Assembly (NCBI RefSeq): GCF_001647025.1
Contig: NZ_LUKQ02000029.1
Span: 1-38,565, forward strand
Reading direction: 5' to 3'
DNA from: Endozoicomonas atrinae
GTDB lineage: Bacteria > Pseudomonadota > Gammaproteobacteria > Pseudomonadales > Endozoicomonadaceae
Length of the DNA stretch: 38,565 bases
Below, in pieces: positions 19,201-26,443 of the stretch (positions within the stretch are counted from its first letter, which is position 1; every line of letters begins with the position of its first letter). A program made the translations under genes and the position numbers. The notes beneath the pieces were generated by a model. The model was not told the DNA's origin and ran no database searches. It saw nothing but the letters and a program-made list of their open reading frames with translations.

Positions 19201-19428
19201 GCCAAAATCGCCCGGTACCCCCTTACCGACTTTTCCGGTTGCCTGGTGCTGGTCTGTGATGGCGTGACAGAGGTGTTCACGACCAAAGAGATCGCTGATA
19301 TAACGCGAGAAGCGCTGAATGAGAATGCCCCAGACATTAACATTGCAGACATGATAGTCAAACGATCACTCGCTGCATACACAACAGATAACGTATCGGC
19401 CGTCGTGGCTCCATTGGGGGGGGGCTGA
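16267..19428 (+). CDS. Eukaryotic-like multidomain protein: ankyrin, RING-like zinc cluster, acidic repeats, PP2C phosphatase
   Basis: 1053 residues; AGGAG lies 9 bases before the ATG. Residues 20-110 contain an ankyrin-type repeat (GNTALHAAIQNRHVEVV). A first Cys/His cluster covers C136-C173. A second is RING-like: C211, C214, C226, H228, C231, C234, C242, C253, though the last pair is spaced by 10 rather than 2. Residues 355-400 look coiled-coil. The acidic, serine-rich middle (400-640) carries three repeats of 71-72 residues; a proline-rich stretch follows, including LPPY (712-715). The C-terminus is a full PPM/PP2C Ser/Thr phosphatase: RPTMEDAH with D808, FDGHG with D833, LWIANLGDSRA, CDG with D998 and TDN with D1041. 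All metal ligands are present. There is no signal peptide or membrane segment. A role as a host-directed effector joining ubiquitin-ligase-like and phosphatase activities is inference. It lies inside a split IS4 transposase and ends in a run of nine G. Confidence 0.85.
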   Translation: MDVSARAGFPASPSGNSSPVLSSDQQLADQLVNAAAKGDTHQVIRAVAANGLNILSNPHSETGNTALHAAIQNRHVEVVGAITGLLVQPTPSSTVNLRKLLDLKNNENHSPLEVGGLTPEIKTELLPCLSGRWPFCTTHKGYIVFPYQQECGCRVCALCSENIKSGDANCINCQEYLNEGSKMPDFGLMMDAKRDIRKYPVLFDGADTPACPNCKSLAFPPFESQCGHVLCYTCVSKTDKTCQAKIDDTDNLCQQPLKSIHLDEGASQRYIRLFSSQTQYGDCSALGQPIREAMNRPSTSAERVEAPPAADVSMAHADTTVINGITVENCPHLPGRPDRYAVPASDRIHKKYSDDVALNLKIEELEYRLEFSSEKIAAKLDKALANARAQQEAEQKKKEQRVISSPSNDDEQLSQSYDSDSEGVSDSSLESLSSGYYSMSDMETENSEDEEIDILSLTDEPVQQEASDSLLEHFLREFDAMSAMFSDQTPTVRETDCSITHTQQEEQVAAEQNEPENPEDEDIDIISQSDENDQQEESDSLLEYCLREFNGRPETLSDQTTAALGTERAIAHTQEAVEHVAAEQNEPESSEDEDISIISQSDETDQQEAAEQQATTQHVIAQPTEDDEGILALSGDFVGQWLASGHSWGTHSSLYYTMSETSPTPITAVPEPEPTNAQTLQEEQQEESPVQRVLEQSLDDIETPALSADPGLPPYESYATPEMLHVPITVLPATEPTPPQTQQAAPEQYMIAQPAESIEPPALSDGAEPLEAIDSWQPVLPPVSCKMSETLPGVSIASSIGLRPTMEDAHIATHFTIKAGGENVPISIFGVFDGHGTKEVADHAAQHIVKFLTKWLELYNAESLTDERIWNAIKIALVDLSRSSHCVFGGSTACIGLIIKNELWIANLGDSRAILVNRNGEVIQLSEDAKPENEIYKTSIEKRGGFVGNALGIYRINNILAPARALADHHLNGAVCSRAKIARYPLTDFSGCLVLVCDGVTEVFTTKEIADITREALNENAPDINIADMIVKRSLAAYTTDNVSAVVAPLGGG
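17599..18099 (+). repeat. In-frame tandem repeats of 71-72 codons with SUMO-interacting-motif-like cores
   Basis: Units start at residues 445, 516 and 588 (17599, 17812, 18028); the third is partial. Each opens with E-N/S-x-E-D-E-D/E followed by the cores IDILSLTDE, IDIISQSDE and ISIISQSDE. The first two continue with SDSLLE and an LREF stretch, and all of the joins share VAAEQNEPE. The nucleotide copies remain very similar, so the duplication looks recent or recombinationally maintained. Confidence 0.85.
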
Positions 19429-19529
19429 TTAGCAGAATGCTCAAACGCATCGGGGCTGCCGATTCAATGACAGGTTTCAACATTTACACATTGATCAGCT
19501 TTTAAGACCTTTCCCTTGCGCGGATTCAT

Positions 19530-19814
19530 TCAACAACAGGCATTTAACGCTGTCTCGTCCAGGATCACTAACCGGCTCTGACCCTGCTCAAGATCTCCCA
19601 GGGGCATGTGTCCCACAGAGACCCGGTAAAGCGCCAACACTTGGTTTCGAAAATAACCAAAAATGCGTTTCATCTAGTGATACTTGCCTTCAATGATCGA
19701 GAGCCTGTCGGTGTAAGGGGAGAGAATTTCTAAACAGGCGGGCTGAGTGGTAATGTTTTCGTACGCAAAGTAGACCTCTTCCCGAAAGACGGCAATGTAC
19801 TCATCCGTTAATGG
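19530..19814 (-). pseudogene. rsuA: Fragment of a 16S rRNA pseudouridine synthase (RsuA-like)
   Basis: Read on the minus strand, one frame gives LTDEYIAVFREEVYFAYENI, then RLSIIEGKYH, a TAG at 19674-19676, and MKRIFGYFRNQVLALYRV, ending at a TGA at 19530-19532. IEGKYHQxKRMF is a hallmark of RsuA/RluB-type synthases, so the TAG probably replaced a CAG. Only the C-terminal third is present; it stops abruptly where the IS481 fragment begins. Confidence 0.75.
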
Positions 19815-20171
19815 CTTAAAACGCCGATAACGGCAGCCGATTTGCTCAACGATTGGGTGTTACCATTTTATGAGGCTGAGGAGCTGCCTGTGTTGCGTAT
19901 TCTGACCGATCGCGGGATAGAATACTGCGGCAGGGCAGCTCAGCATGATTATCAGCTTTATATAGCGGTGAACGACATTGAGCATACGACAACCAAGGCC
20001 AGGCATCCGCAAACGAATGGTATCTGCAAGCGCTTTCATAAGACGATTTTGCAGGAGTTTTATCAACCTGCCCTTAGGAAGAAACTGTACAGAACCATTG
20101 AAGAATTACAGATTGATCTGGACGAGTGGTTAATCCACTACAATACTGAGCGCACCCATCAGGGCAAGCGG
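19815..20171 (+). mobile_element. IS481-type transposase (integrase core) fragment
   Basis: The frame reads LLNDWVLPFYEAEELPVLRI then LTDRGIEYCG, HPQTNGICKRFHKTILQEFY and HYNTERTHQGKR. This is the rve integrase core of IS481-like transposases, covering the second catalytic D (TDRG) and the E-containing region. Both ends are missing. The right side joins the IS4 sequence directly after QGKR, where family members continue with a C-terminal GRTP segment. Confidence 0.85.
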
Positions 20172-20174
20172 TAA

Positions 20175-20447
20175 TGGATTAAACAGAATCTGAAAATCAA
20201 ACGCTTTATTGGGCGAAGTGAAAATGCAGTCAAAATCCAGGTATTGACAGCTATGATTGCCTACTTGCAACTGCGTTTGGTTCAGCTCAACTATCCCGGC
20301 AGGTTATCTCTTCAACAGATAGCTCGGAAGATTGACCTGAATCTGATGACAAAGCGATCGTTGGTTGATTTATTGAGCAATACGCCAGGGAAAAGCATAG
20401 CCCCTGCATTGATTGCTCAGGGCTTTCTGGAGCTTCAGAATGTTTAA
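20175..20447 (+). pseudogene. IS4-family transposase, 3' part
   Basis: It opens with WIKQNLKIKRFIGRSENAVK and continues with TAMIAYLQLRLVQLNYPG to a TAA at 20445-20447, which already belongs to the right inverted repeat. This continues the fragment ending at 16067, so the two form one transposase gene. There is no start codon of its own at the break. Confidence 0.88.
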
Positions 20448-20559
20448 CCGGACAGTAGTGATTATATATACTATGTTTGCTGCCATCTGATGAACGATAG
20501 CGTTGAAATTGAACGAAACGATTGAGTGATGTCTGGCAGCATAATCAGGAGGCAGTCTC

Positions 20560-21099
20560 ATGCTTTATACCAACAAGCTTGCAGCGGATAGCCCGTTTCC
20601 AGCGATAAGTCTGCCGGATTTGCAGGGTCAGCAACATGTCTTAGGCAAGACCAAGGAAGGTGTTTCATGGCAACTGCTCATCATCTACCGTGGTAAGCAT
20701 TGCCCGCTGTGTACCAAATACCTGAATCAGCTTGAGGGATACAAAAGTCAGCTGGCGGATATGGAGGTTGATATTGTAGCCGCTTCCGGTGATAGTCGGG
20801 AGCAACTGCAGGAGCATGCGGAAAAGCTGAACGTTTCCTTTCCATTGACTTATGGGTTGACGGAAGGGCAAATGAAAGAGCTTGGGCTGTATATCTCTGT
20901 GCCCAGATCAGAGCAGGAAACGGATCATAATTTTGCTGAGCCCGGCCTGTTTGTCATTAATGAACAGGGTACCGTTCAGGTTGTGGATATTTCCAATAAC
21001 CCCTTTGTGCGTCCTGATCTCGAAGCCCTGGTCAATGGGCTGTCCTGGATTCGTAACCCGGAAAATAATTATCCCATCCGTGGTACTGCACCTTACTGA
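20560..21099 (+). CDS. Peroxiredoxin-like (AhpC/TSA, redoxin-fold) protein
   Basis: 179 residues; GGAGG lies 7 bases before the ATG. A thioredoxin-like fold is suggested by WQLLIIYRGKHCPLCTKYL, where C48 and C51 form a CxxC in the place of the peroxidatic site. The ending GLFVINEQGTVQVVDISNNP is typical of peroxiredoxin-like family 2 proteins. It probably reduces peroxides or acts as a thiol oxidoreductase in the cytoplasm (no signal peptide). It begins about 100 bp past the IS4 right end and converges on the DUF3179 gene with a 7-bp overlap. Confidence 0.8.
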   Translation: MLYTNKLAADSPFPAISLPDLQGQQHVLGKTKEGVSWQLLIIYRGKHCPLCTKYLNQLEGYKSQLADMEVDIVAASGDSREQLQEHAEKLNVSFPLTYGLTEGQMKELGLYISVPRSEQETDHNFAEPGLFVINEQGTVQVVDISNNPFVRPDLEALVNGLSWIRNPENNYPIRGTAPY

Positions 21100-22259
21100 C
21101 TGGGCTGGGTTGAGAATTGCGATCTTTCCGTATCCTTTACTGTCTGGTTTGGTAGCAGCACCATCGCGTTGGGATAATTTTCCTGAAGTTGTTGCCAGGT
21201 AAGCACGAAAGTTTCCAGATCATCGTCAGTCTCAGAGAGAGGGGAGATGGTCTGGTTGACTAAATCACCACCCACGGACTTTAGTGCAAATGGGTTCCAT
21301 AGGCTTTGAGTGTTCCTGTCGTACAAGAGAAAGCCGAACAGTCCTTCATTGATAGCCTGGTCGGAATAGAGATAGCCTGTAACACCGAACGTCAACACTT
21401 GTTGATCAATTTTTCTGGAAAAAATCTGTGCCAGGCCTCCCATATGGCAAAAAGTGGCAAGGATTGGCTGGCCGTTGAAGGTGTCATTGACTGCTTCATG
21501 TTTATTCATCAATCGCAGATTCCATGCCTTTACTGCCCGCGTTGATTTGGAGTGGATAGCAAGGCAGTGATCATCAGCTTTAAAATCGTTGAAATGATGG
21601 GAGGAAATCTTGTCGTATTCCGGAATGATCAGTGCTTCAAATGCTTCTTTGCCAATACCAAAACGAAGATTTTCTGGGTTGATATCGCCCTCGTTCACGG
21701 TAAATACTGATCCGTCACTGTTACCTTTACCTTTACTGGCATCGATGTTCATATGTTTTTTGGCCAGTTCTTGATAGTGACCGGTACCGTCTGCGGTTAA
21801 ATGTAGTTTGCCGCTATCGATCCAATAACTTGCCTTGTCCTCTGTGTTCTGTTTTGTCGTGGACTGGCTTCTTAGAAGTTTCTTACTATCAAGTCTGTCA
21901 AATTGTCCTTGGTAGGTTTCGGTAAATTTTAAAGATGCATCGCTGGTAAAATGTGTCGAATTTAACAGTGCGTTGCACTTGCACTCAGTTGCGGTTTTGA
22001 CTGCTCGGGTTGATAACGACGTGTCATTATCGAGTGCACAATTTGGCTGCTTTTCATTCTGGTGAAGTAAACTCAGATTATCGACATGGTGCTTTACTTG
22101 ATACGACCCTGTAAGGGCTTGTTCCTTTTCGGGGGCAGAATGGGTGTGACTACTATCGTATGGAGTAAAACTCGCATCCTCCAAGATTCTCGGTTCCATC
22201 AACACAAACCTATCAATAAACTTTCCAGCTTTGATAGCAAAAACTTCATGAAGTTTCAT
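21093..22259 (-). CDS. DUF3179-domain protein with unrelated N-terminal half
   Basis: 388 residues. The C-terminal half (about 205-370) matches DUF3179: LIIPEYDKIS, then KAWNLRLMNKHEAVNDTFNG, LTFGVTGYLYS, LLYDRNTQSLWNPF and ENYPNAMVLLP. Most DUF3179 proteins carry a YCPLC-like stretch; here the position reads FCHMGG, so only one cysteine is left. The first 200 residues are polar and low in recognisable features, and there is no signal peptide. No ribosome site precedes the ATG at 22259, so the start is uncertain. The function of the domain is unknown. It lies 11 bp after safE in the same direction and could be read through from the cco operon. Confidence 0.75.
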   Translation of the reverse strand: MKLHEVFAIKAGKFIDRFVLMEPRILEDASFTPYDSSHTHSAPEKEQALTGSYQVKHHVDNLSLLHQNEKQPNCALDNDTSLSTRAVKTATECKCNALLNSTHFTSDASLKFTETYQGQFDRLDSKKLLRSQSTTKQNTEDKASYWIDSGKLHLTADGTGHYQELAKKHMNIDASKGKGNSDGSVFTVNEGDINPENLRFGIGKEAFEALIIPEYDKISSHHFNDFKADDHCLAIHSKSTRAVKAWNLRLMNKHEAVNDTFNGQPILATFCHMGGLAQIFSRKIDQQVLTFGVTGYLYSDQAINEGLFGFLLYDRNTQSLWNPFALKSVGGDLVNQTISPLSETDDDLETFVLTWQQLQENYPNAMVLLPNQTVKDTERSQFSTQPSQ

Positions 22260-22270
22260 AAAGTGTGAAA

Positions 22271-22978
22271 TTATCCCATGTTATGCATCATCGACATCAA
22301 CCATTTCTGGTGCGCGCCCGGCATAGACCACAACCCAAAAAGGATGATCAGCAAACCAGCGAGGTTGCGGGTGATGCTGGCTTGAATGATACCGCTGAGT
22401 TGTCTGGAGAAAGCGCCGAGCAAGAAAACTGAGGGTATGGTGCCGATACCGAATGAGGCCATTAACAGTGCACCCTGTACAGGTTGCCCCTGAGTGGCAC
22501 TCCAGGCCAGTGTGCTATAAACCAGTCCGCAGGGTAACCATCCCCAGAGCATGCCAACAGCCAGAGCATTGGGGAAATTATTGATGGGAAGCAAAGCTTG
22601 GGCCTTGGGCTGGATATGTTGCCAGAGCTTATGTCCGATCTTTTCCAGATGAGTCAAGCCACGCCACCAACCCGTCAGATAAAGCCCCATAGCGATCAGC
22701 ATTATGGCCGCAAAGTAGCGCAGCCCCATCTTTACTTCCGGACTGATGCCTCCCAGATACCAGCCGATGCTGGCCAGAAGGAAGCCGGCAATGCCGTAAC
22801 TGGTAACCCGCCCAAGATGATAGGTCAGCATCAGCCAGAAGATCTGTGACCGCGACTTGCCTTCCAGGGAAAGACTGAGCGCAGAGGTGATGCCACCACA
22901 CATTCCGATACAGTGGGCACTGCCAAGTACCCCCAGAGTCAACGCTGAAAGTAGAGTGGGCACTTCATTGATGGTCAT
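22271..22978 (-). CDS. SafE/TauE-like membrane protein of the cbb3 assembly cluster
   Basis: 235 residues with six or so membrane helices. It starts with LGVLGSAHCIGMCGGI, the conserved Cys-rich first helix of the DsbD-like/TauE-SafE proteins that follow ccoS in many gammaproteobacteria, and has LWGWLPCGLVYS later. A role in metal or thiol handling during cbb3 oxidase maturation is inferred from neighbourhood. It lies 86 bp downstream of ccoS. Confidence 0.88.
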   Translation of the reverse strand: MTINEVPTLLSALTLGVLGSAHCIGMCGGITSALSLSLEGKSRSQIFWLMLTYHLGRVTSYGIAGFLLASIGWYLGGISPEVKMGLRYFAAIMLIAMGLYLTGWWRGLTHLEKIGHKLWQHIQPKAQALLPINNFPNALAVGMLWGWLPCGLVYSTLAWSATQGQPVQGALLMASFGIGTIPSVFLLGAFSRQLSGIIQASITRNLAGLLIILFGLWSMPGAHQKWLMSMMHNMG

Positions 22979-23064
22979 ACATTACTGCCTTGTATTTTCC
23001 TTGCTATTGAAATGCAGGCGGCTATCCCGTCTCGCACTATTATTAAGTAGCGTGGGTGAATGGA

Positions 23065-23256
23065 TTACTTTGTTATTGAAGAGCCTGTTTTATCACTCTT
23101 TGATGGTTGAGGGCGTTGAGGCTCGTCAAAAAGAATGCTGTGCGCAGGTCCTTCAAGGTCGTCAAACTGACCATTGTCGACAGCCCAGAAGAATACTTTG
23201 ATCGCTACAGCGATCAGGATCAGAGCCAGAGGTATCAGGATAATGAGGCTTTCCAT
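23065..23256 (-). CDS. ccoS: Cytochrome cbb3 oxidase maturation protein CcoS
   Basis: 63 residues: one N-terminal helix (ESLIILIPLALILIAVAIKV) then FFWAVDNGQFDDLEGPAHSI, the CcoS signature. It is needed in other bacteria for cofactor insertion into cbb3 oxidase. It starts 2 bp after ccoI ends, so the two are co-translated or tightly coupled. Confidence 0.95.
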   Translation of the reverse strand: MESLIILIPLALILIAVAIKVFFWAVDNGQFDDLEGPAHSILFDEPQRPQPSKSDKTGSSITK

Positions 23257-23258
23257 GG

Positions 23259-25802
23259 TCAGGCAGCTCCTCTGGATTCAAGGTGTGCATAAGCTTCTTC
23301 TGATTGGTCCAGCTCCTTGACCAGTTTGCCTGGGCGGTTTAGTCGCAGGGCATTGGCCACAACAATCAGTGAGCTGAGTGCCATGCCGGTAGCCGCCATC
23401 CATGGAGCAATCATGCCTGCAGCGGCCAGAGGTAGTGCAGCCAGGTTATAGCCAAGGGACCATGCCAGGTTTTGACGGATAATTTTCCGGGTTCTGACGG
23501 TGAGGTTAAAGGCATCTGCCAGTCGTTCAAGGTTCCCGGAAATCAACACTGCGTCAGCACTGGTGCGAGCCAGGTCAGAGGCGTTGCCCATGGCCATGGA
23601 GATATCTGCACCAGCCAGAACGGGAACATCGTTGATGCCATCACCCACCATTAAGACCTTATGGCCTTGGCTCTGCAGTTTCTGGATATAGTGCAACTTG
23701 TCATCCGGGCTGCTTTCGGACTTCCACTGCCGTATACCCAGAGATTCAGCCGTCGAAGCGACAACAGGCTCGGCATCGCCACTTAATAGTGTGACGGTTT
23801 TACCCATCTGGTGGAGTCGACGGATCGTATTAGCAGCCTCAGGGCGCAGGCTGTCGGTAATTCTGAACCAGCATAGTGGTTGCCAGGATTTCTGATCAGT
23901 ACTTTCAGACATCAGCAGCCATTGCCCATCCTGCTCAGGTGTTGCCAGCTTGCCGGAGGTGAAGGCAAAATCTGGCCGTCCAATACGATAAAGACGGCTA
24001 TCAATGGTTCCTTCTATCCCCTGACCAAGATGATTCTTAACATCATGAGCCTGCTCATCAAGCGAATCCACTTTGAAGAGGAAGGCTTTGGCAATAGGGT
24101 GCTCAGAGTGTGCCTCCAGGACTGCAGCCCGTTGGAGCAATGCCTCTGTTGAGTGGTTGCAGTTATCGAGAGGAACGACCTGGCTCAGTGAGAGTTCACC
24201 TTTGGTTAAGGTGCCTGTTTTATCAAAGATCACATGGTCGATGGTTTTCAGCCCTTCCAGAACATGACCACGGGTAACCAGCAGACCAAGTCGGTGCAGG
24301 TAGCCAGTGGCAGCGGTCAGTGCTGCTGGAGTCGCCAGAGACAGTGCACAGGGGCAGGTAACCACCAGTACCGAAAGGGTAATCCAGAACGCATCTTCGG
24401 GAGCAATGCCAGACCAGCCCCAGTAGACGCAAATGGCGACCAGCAAAACACAGGCAACAAACCAGCCGGCCACCTTGTCGGCAATCTTGGCGATAACGGG
24501 TTTATCCTGCTGCGCCCTTTGCAGCAGCTGGATAATGCCGGCTACCCGGGTCTCTTCGCCGACTTTGGACACCTTAAGCTCAATAGGGTGATCCACATTG
24601 ATACTGCTGCACAGAAGCGTATCGCCGGGCTGTTTTTCGATGGGCAGGTATTCTCCGGTCAGCATGGCTTCATTAACGCTGGTGGAGCCACTGATCAGGA
24701 TGCCATCTGCAGGAATGGCGTCACCGGGAAGAATTCTTACCTTATCGTTTGGTTGCAGGTCCGCAACCGGGACTCGCTCATACTGTCCATTGACCTCTTT
24801 CAGGCAGCTGGGAGGCAGCAGGTTGGTCAGCGCGCGAGCAGCCCTGGCGGTTGCATGTCGGGCGCGAAGTTCAAGATAGCGGCCAGTCAGCAGGAAGAAG
24901 GTGAACATGGAGACAGAGTCATAATAGACTTCGCCACTGGAGCCTTCAGCGAAGAAATAAACGGAGAAGGTTGCCCACAGGCTGGCAAGGTAGGCACCGC
25001 CAATAGCAATTGATACCGGAACGTCCATACCAAGATGTCTTATTTTTATATCCCGCCAGGCCGCCTTGAAGAAAGGGGCTGCCGAGTACAAAACGACAGG
25101 GGTCGCGATTACGGCACTGAAGATCCGGATCAGGTCCCGGTAAATTTCCGGCATATCTTCACTGATCGCGCCTGAATAGAGAGCGATGGCATACATCATT
25201 ACCTGCATGGCGCCAATACCCGCAACAGCAAGGCGACGTATAAAGGTTCGGTTTTCTTTTTTCAGCAGGGCTTCCTGCTGGTCGGCACGCCATGGGAACG
25301 CCTTATAACCGATTCTGTGAATTTCCAGCAGAATCGAGCTTAAGGGGATCTCGCTGTTAGACCAGGTGATCTGTGCCTCATGAGTACTGAGGTTTACATT
25401 GACCTGCTCAACCCCTTCCAGTGCTTCCAGGTGGTTTTCCAGTAACCAGACACAGGCAGCACAGGTGATGCCATCAATCAGCAGGTTGGCAGTCAGGTGG
25501 TCGCTTTGATGCTCTTCTCGGTTGTTGGATGCCAGGTCAGCAGGTCTGACAAAATCCTTTTGCACGGCTTCACGGTCATAGATCTGCAGCTCTTCCTGCA
25601 GTCGCTGATTCAGGTCATTGACCTGGTTGGCGCTTTCGGTTCGGTGCTGGTAATAATTCTCAAGTCCACCGGCAACGATAGCTTCGGTCACGGCCTTGCA
25701 GCCCGGACAGCACATGGGCTGCTGTGTTCCTTCAACTTCTGCAAAAAAAACGACCGGTTCACTGACCGGCAGTGTGCAATGAAAGCAATGGGTATCGGTC
25801 AT
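23259..25802 (-). CDS. ccoI: Copper-translocating P-type ATPase CcoI (FixI)
   Basis: 847 residues, inner membrane. A Cys-rich N-terminus (CFHC, MCCPGC) precedes a heavy-metal-associated domain with C114-x2-C117. The ATPase core has TGE (382-384), the CPC copper path (C483, C485), the phosphorylated D527 in DKTGTLT, SEHPIA and GDGINDVP. It exports copper for insertion into CcoN. Its start codon shares one base with the ccoH stop (TGATG), which suggests translational coupling. Confidence 0.96.
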   Translation of the reverse strand: MTDTHCFHCTLPVSEPVVFFAEVEGTQQPMCCPGCKAVTEAIVAGGLENYYQHRTESANQVNDLNQRLQEELQIYDREAVQKDFVRPADLASNNREEHQSDHLTANLLIDGITCAACVWLLENHLEALEGVEQVNVNLSTHEAQITWSNSEIPLSSILLEIHRIGYKAFPWRADQQEALLKKENRTFIRRLAVAGIGAMQVMMYAIALYSGAISEDMPEIYRDLIRIFSAVIATPVVLYSAAPFFKAAWRDIKIRHLGMDVPVSIAIGGAYLASLWATFSVYFFAEGSSGEVYYDSVSMFTFFLLTGRYLELRARHATARAARALTNLLPPSCLKEVNGQYERVPVADLQPNDKVRILPGDAIPADGILISGSTSVNEAMLTGEYLPIEKQPGDTLLCSSINVDHPIELKVSKVGEETRVAGIIQLLQRAQQDKPVIAKIADKVAGWFVACVLLVAICVYWGWSGIAPEDAFWITLSVLVVTCPCALSLATPAALTAATGYLHRLGLLVTRGHVLEGLKTIDHVIFDKTGTLTKGELSLSQVVPLDNCNHSTEALLQRAAVLEAHSEHPIAKAFLFKVDSLDEQAHDVKNHLGQGIEGTIDSRLYRIGRPDFAFTSGKLATPEQDGQWLLMSESTDQKSWQPLCWFRITDSLRPEAANTIRRLHQMGKTVTLLSGDAEPVVASTAESLGIRQWKSESSPDDKLHYIQKLQSQGHKVLMVGDGINDVPVLAGADISMAMGNASDLARTSADAVLISGNLERLADAFNLTVRTRKIIRQNLAWSLGYNLAALPLAAAGMIAPWMAATGMALSSLIVVANALRLNRPGKLVKELDQSEEAYAHLESRGAA

Positions 25803-26428
25803 CAGGCATCCGGATTTTTCAGGGTAATTGGGGTTTCCGGTGAGACGATGGCCTCCAGTGTGATCTTCCAGCCTGTTTCATAACCCACTTCCGGAATCAA
25901 TTCGTCCAGAGTTTCCAGTTGCAGGTAGTAACGACCGGCAACCAGCTCTTCCAACTGGCCGACATAGATCGGGTTTTGTTCAGGTTGCGTAGCCTCAGAG
26001 GCTACATTCGAAGAGATGCCGAAGGATCGGGTCAGCATGATGGCTTTGTCTTTGTCTTTAAAGACCGGGGAGAGAAAACTGAGTTTAAGCTGTTGAGGCC
26101 AGGCATCTGGGGCTCCCTGCATCTTGACTCTTACTTCACCGATCAGCTCATCAATGGTCAGTGTGCCTTCAACGGCCATGGTGCGGGCATTTTCAATCCG
26201 GGTCATGTCCTGATTGATGGTTTTACCATTCTTGTAATAGTCATCAATGACCACGCTGTCCTGATGAGTGAACGCGGTGTAGACCTGGAAGCTACCCCAG
26301 GCAAACGTTACCATCAGAATGCCCACGATATACCATGCCCAGGGCTCTCGGTACCAGGGGGTAAATGGTTCTTTATGAGCAGAAGGGTGGCTTCCTGTCA
26401 GAGTATCTCTCGTTGTCGACTGCGTCAT
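25802..26428 (-). CDS. ccoH: Cytochrome cbb3 assembly protein CcoH (FixH)
   Basis: 208 residues with one membrane helix (PWAWYIVGILMVTFAWGSF), followed by DDYYKNGKTINQDMTR, the FixH signature. The rest is a periplasmic domain. It is required for assembly or stability of cbb3 oxidase. It follows ccoG with a 15-bp gap. Confidence 0.93.
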   Translation of the reverse strand: MTQSTTRDTLTGSHPSAHKEPFTPWYREPWAWYIVGILMVTFAWGSFQVYTAFTHQDSVVIDDYYKNGKTINQDMTRIENARTMAVEGTLTIDELIGEVRVKMQGAPDAWPQQLKLSFLSPVFKDKDKAIMLTRSFGISSNVASEATQPEQNPIYVGQLEELVAGRYYLQLETLDELIPEVGYETGWKITLEAIVSPETPITLKNPDA

Positions 26429-26443
26429 GGTACAGGGTTTCCT

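Larger units (their letters stand above)
16069..19499. repeat. Short inverted repeat bracketing the effector-like gene
   Basis: GCTGATCA at 16069-16076, exactly at the left break in the IS4 transposase, recurs inverted at 19492-19499. With flanks the match is AGCTGATCA-n-TG. It could be the end of an inserted unit of about 3.4 kb or chance; an 8-9 bp match is weak evidence. Confidence 0.3.
15347..20462. mobile_element. IS4-family element split by about 4.1 kb of inserted DNA
   Basis: The ends are 18-bp inverted repeats, ATCACTGCTGTCCGGTTA (15347-15364) and the reverse complement of 20445-20462, with 17 of 18 matches. Flanking 9-mers, attatacat on the left and attatatac on the right (outside the CACTG ends), agree at 7 of 9 positions and may be a worn target duplication. 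One transposase gene is split: the left part ends in KSRWQIELFF at about 16067 and the right part resumes with WIKQNLKIK at 20175. Family members read ELFF-K-WIKQ, so only about one codon is missing. The DNA between holds an effector-like gene, an rsuA fragment and an IS481-type fragment. Confidence 0.85.

Noticed and set aside
24234-25013. Long plus-strand open frame of 259 codons opposite ccoI
   Set aside because: It is the complement of a well-conserved ATPase gene and shows no recognisable protein features.
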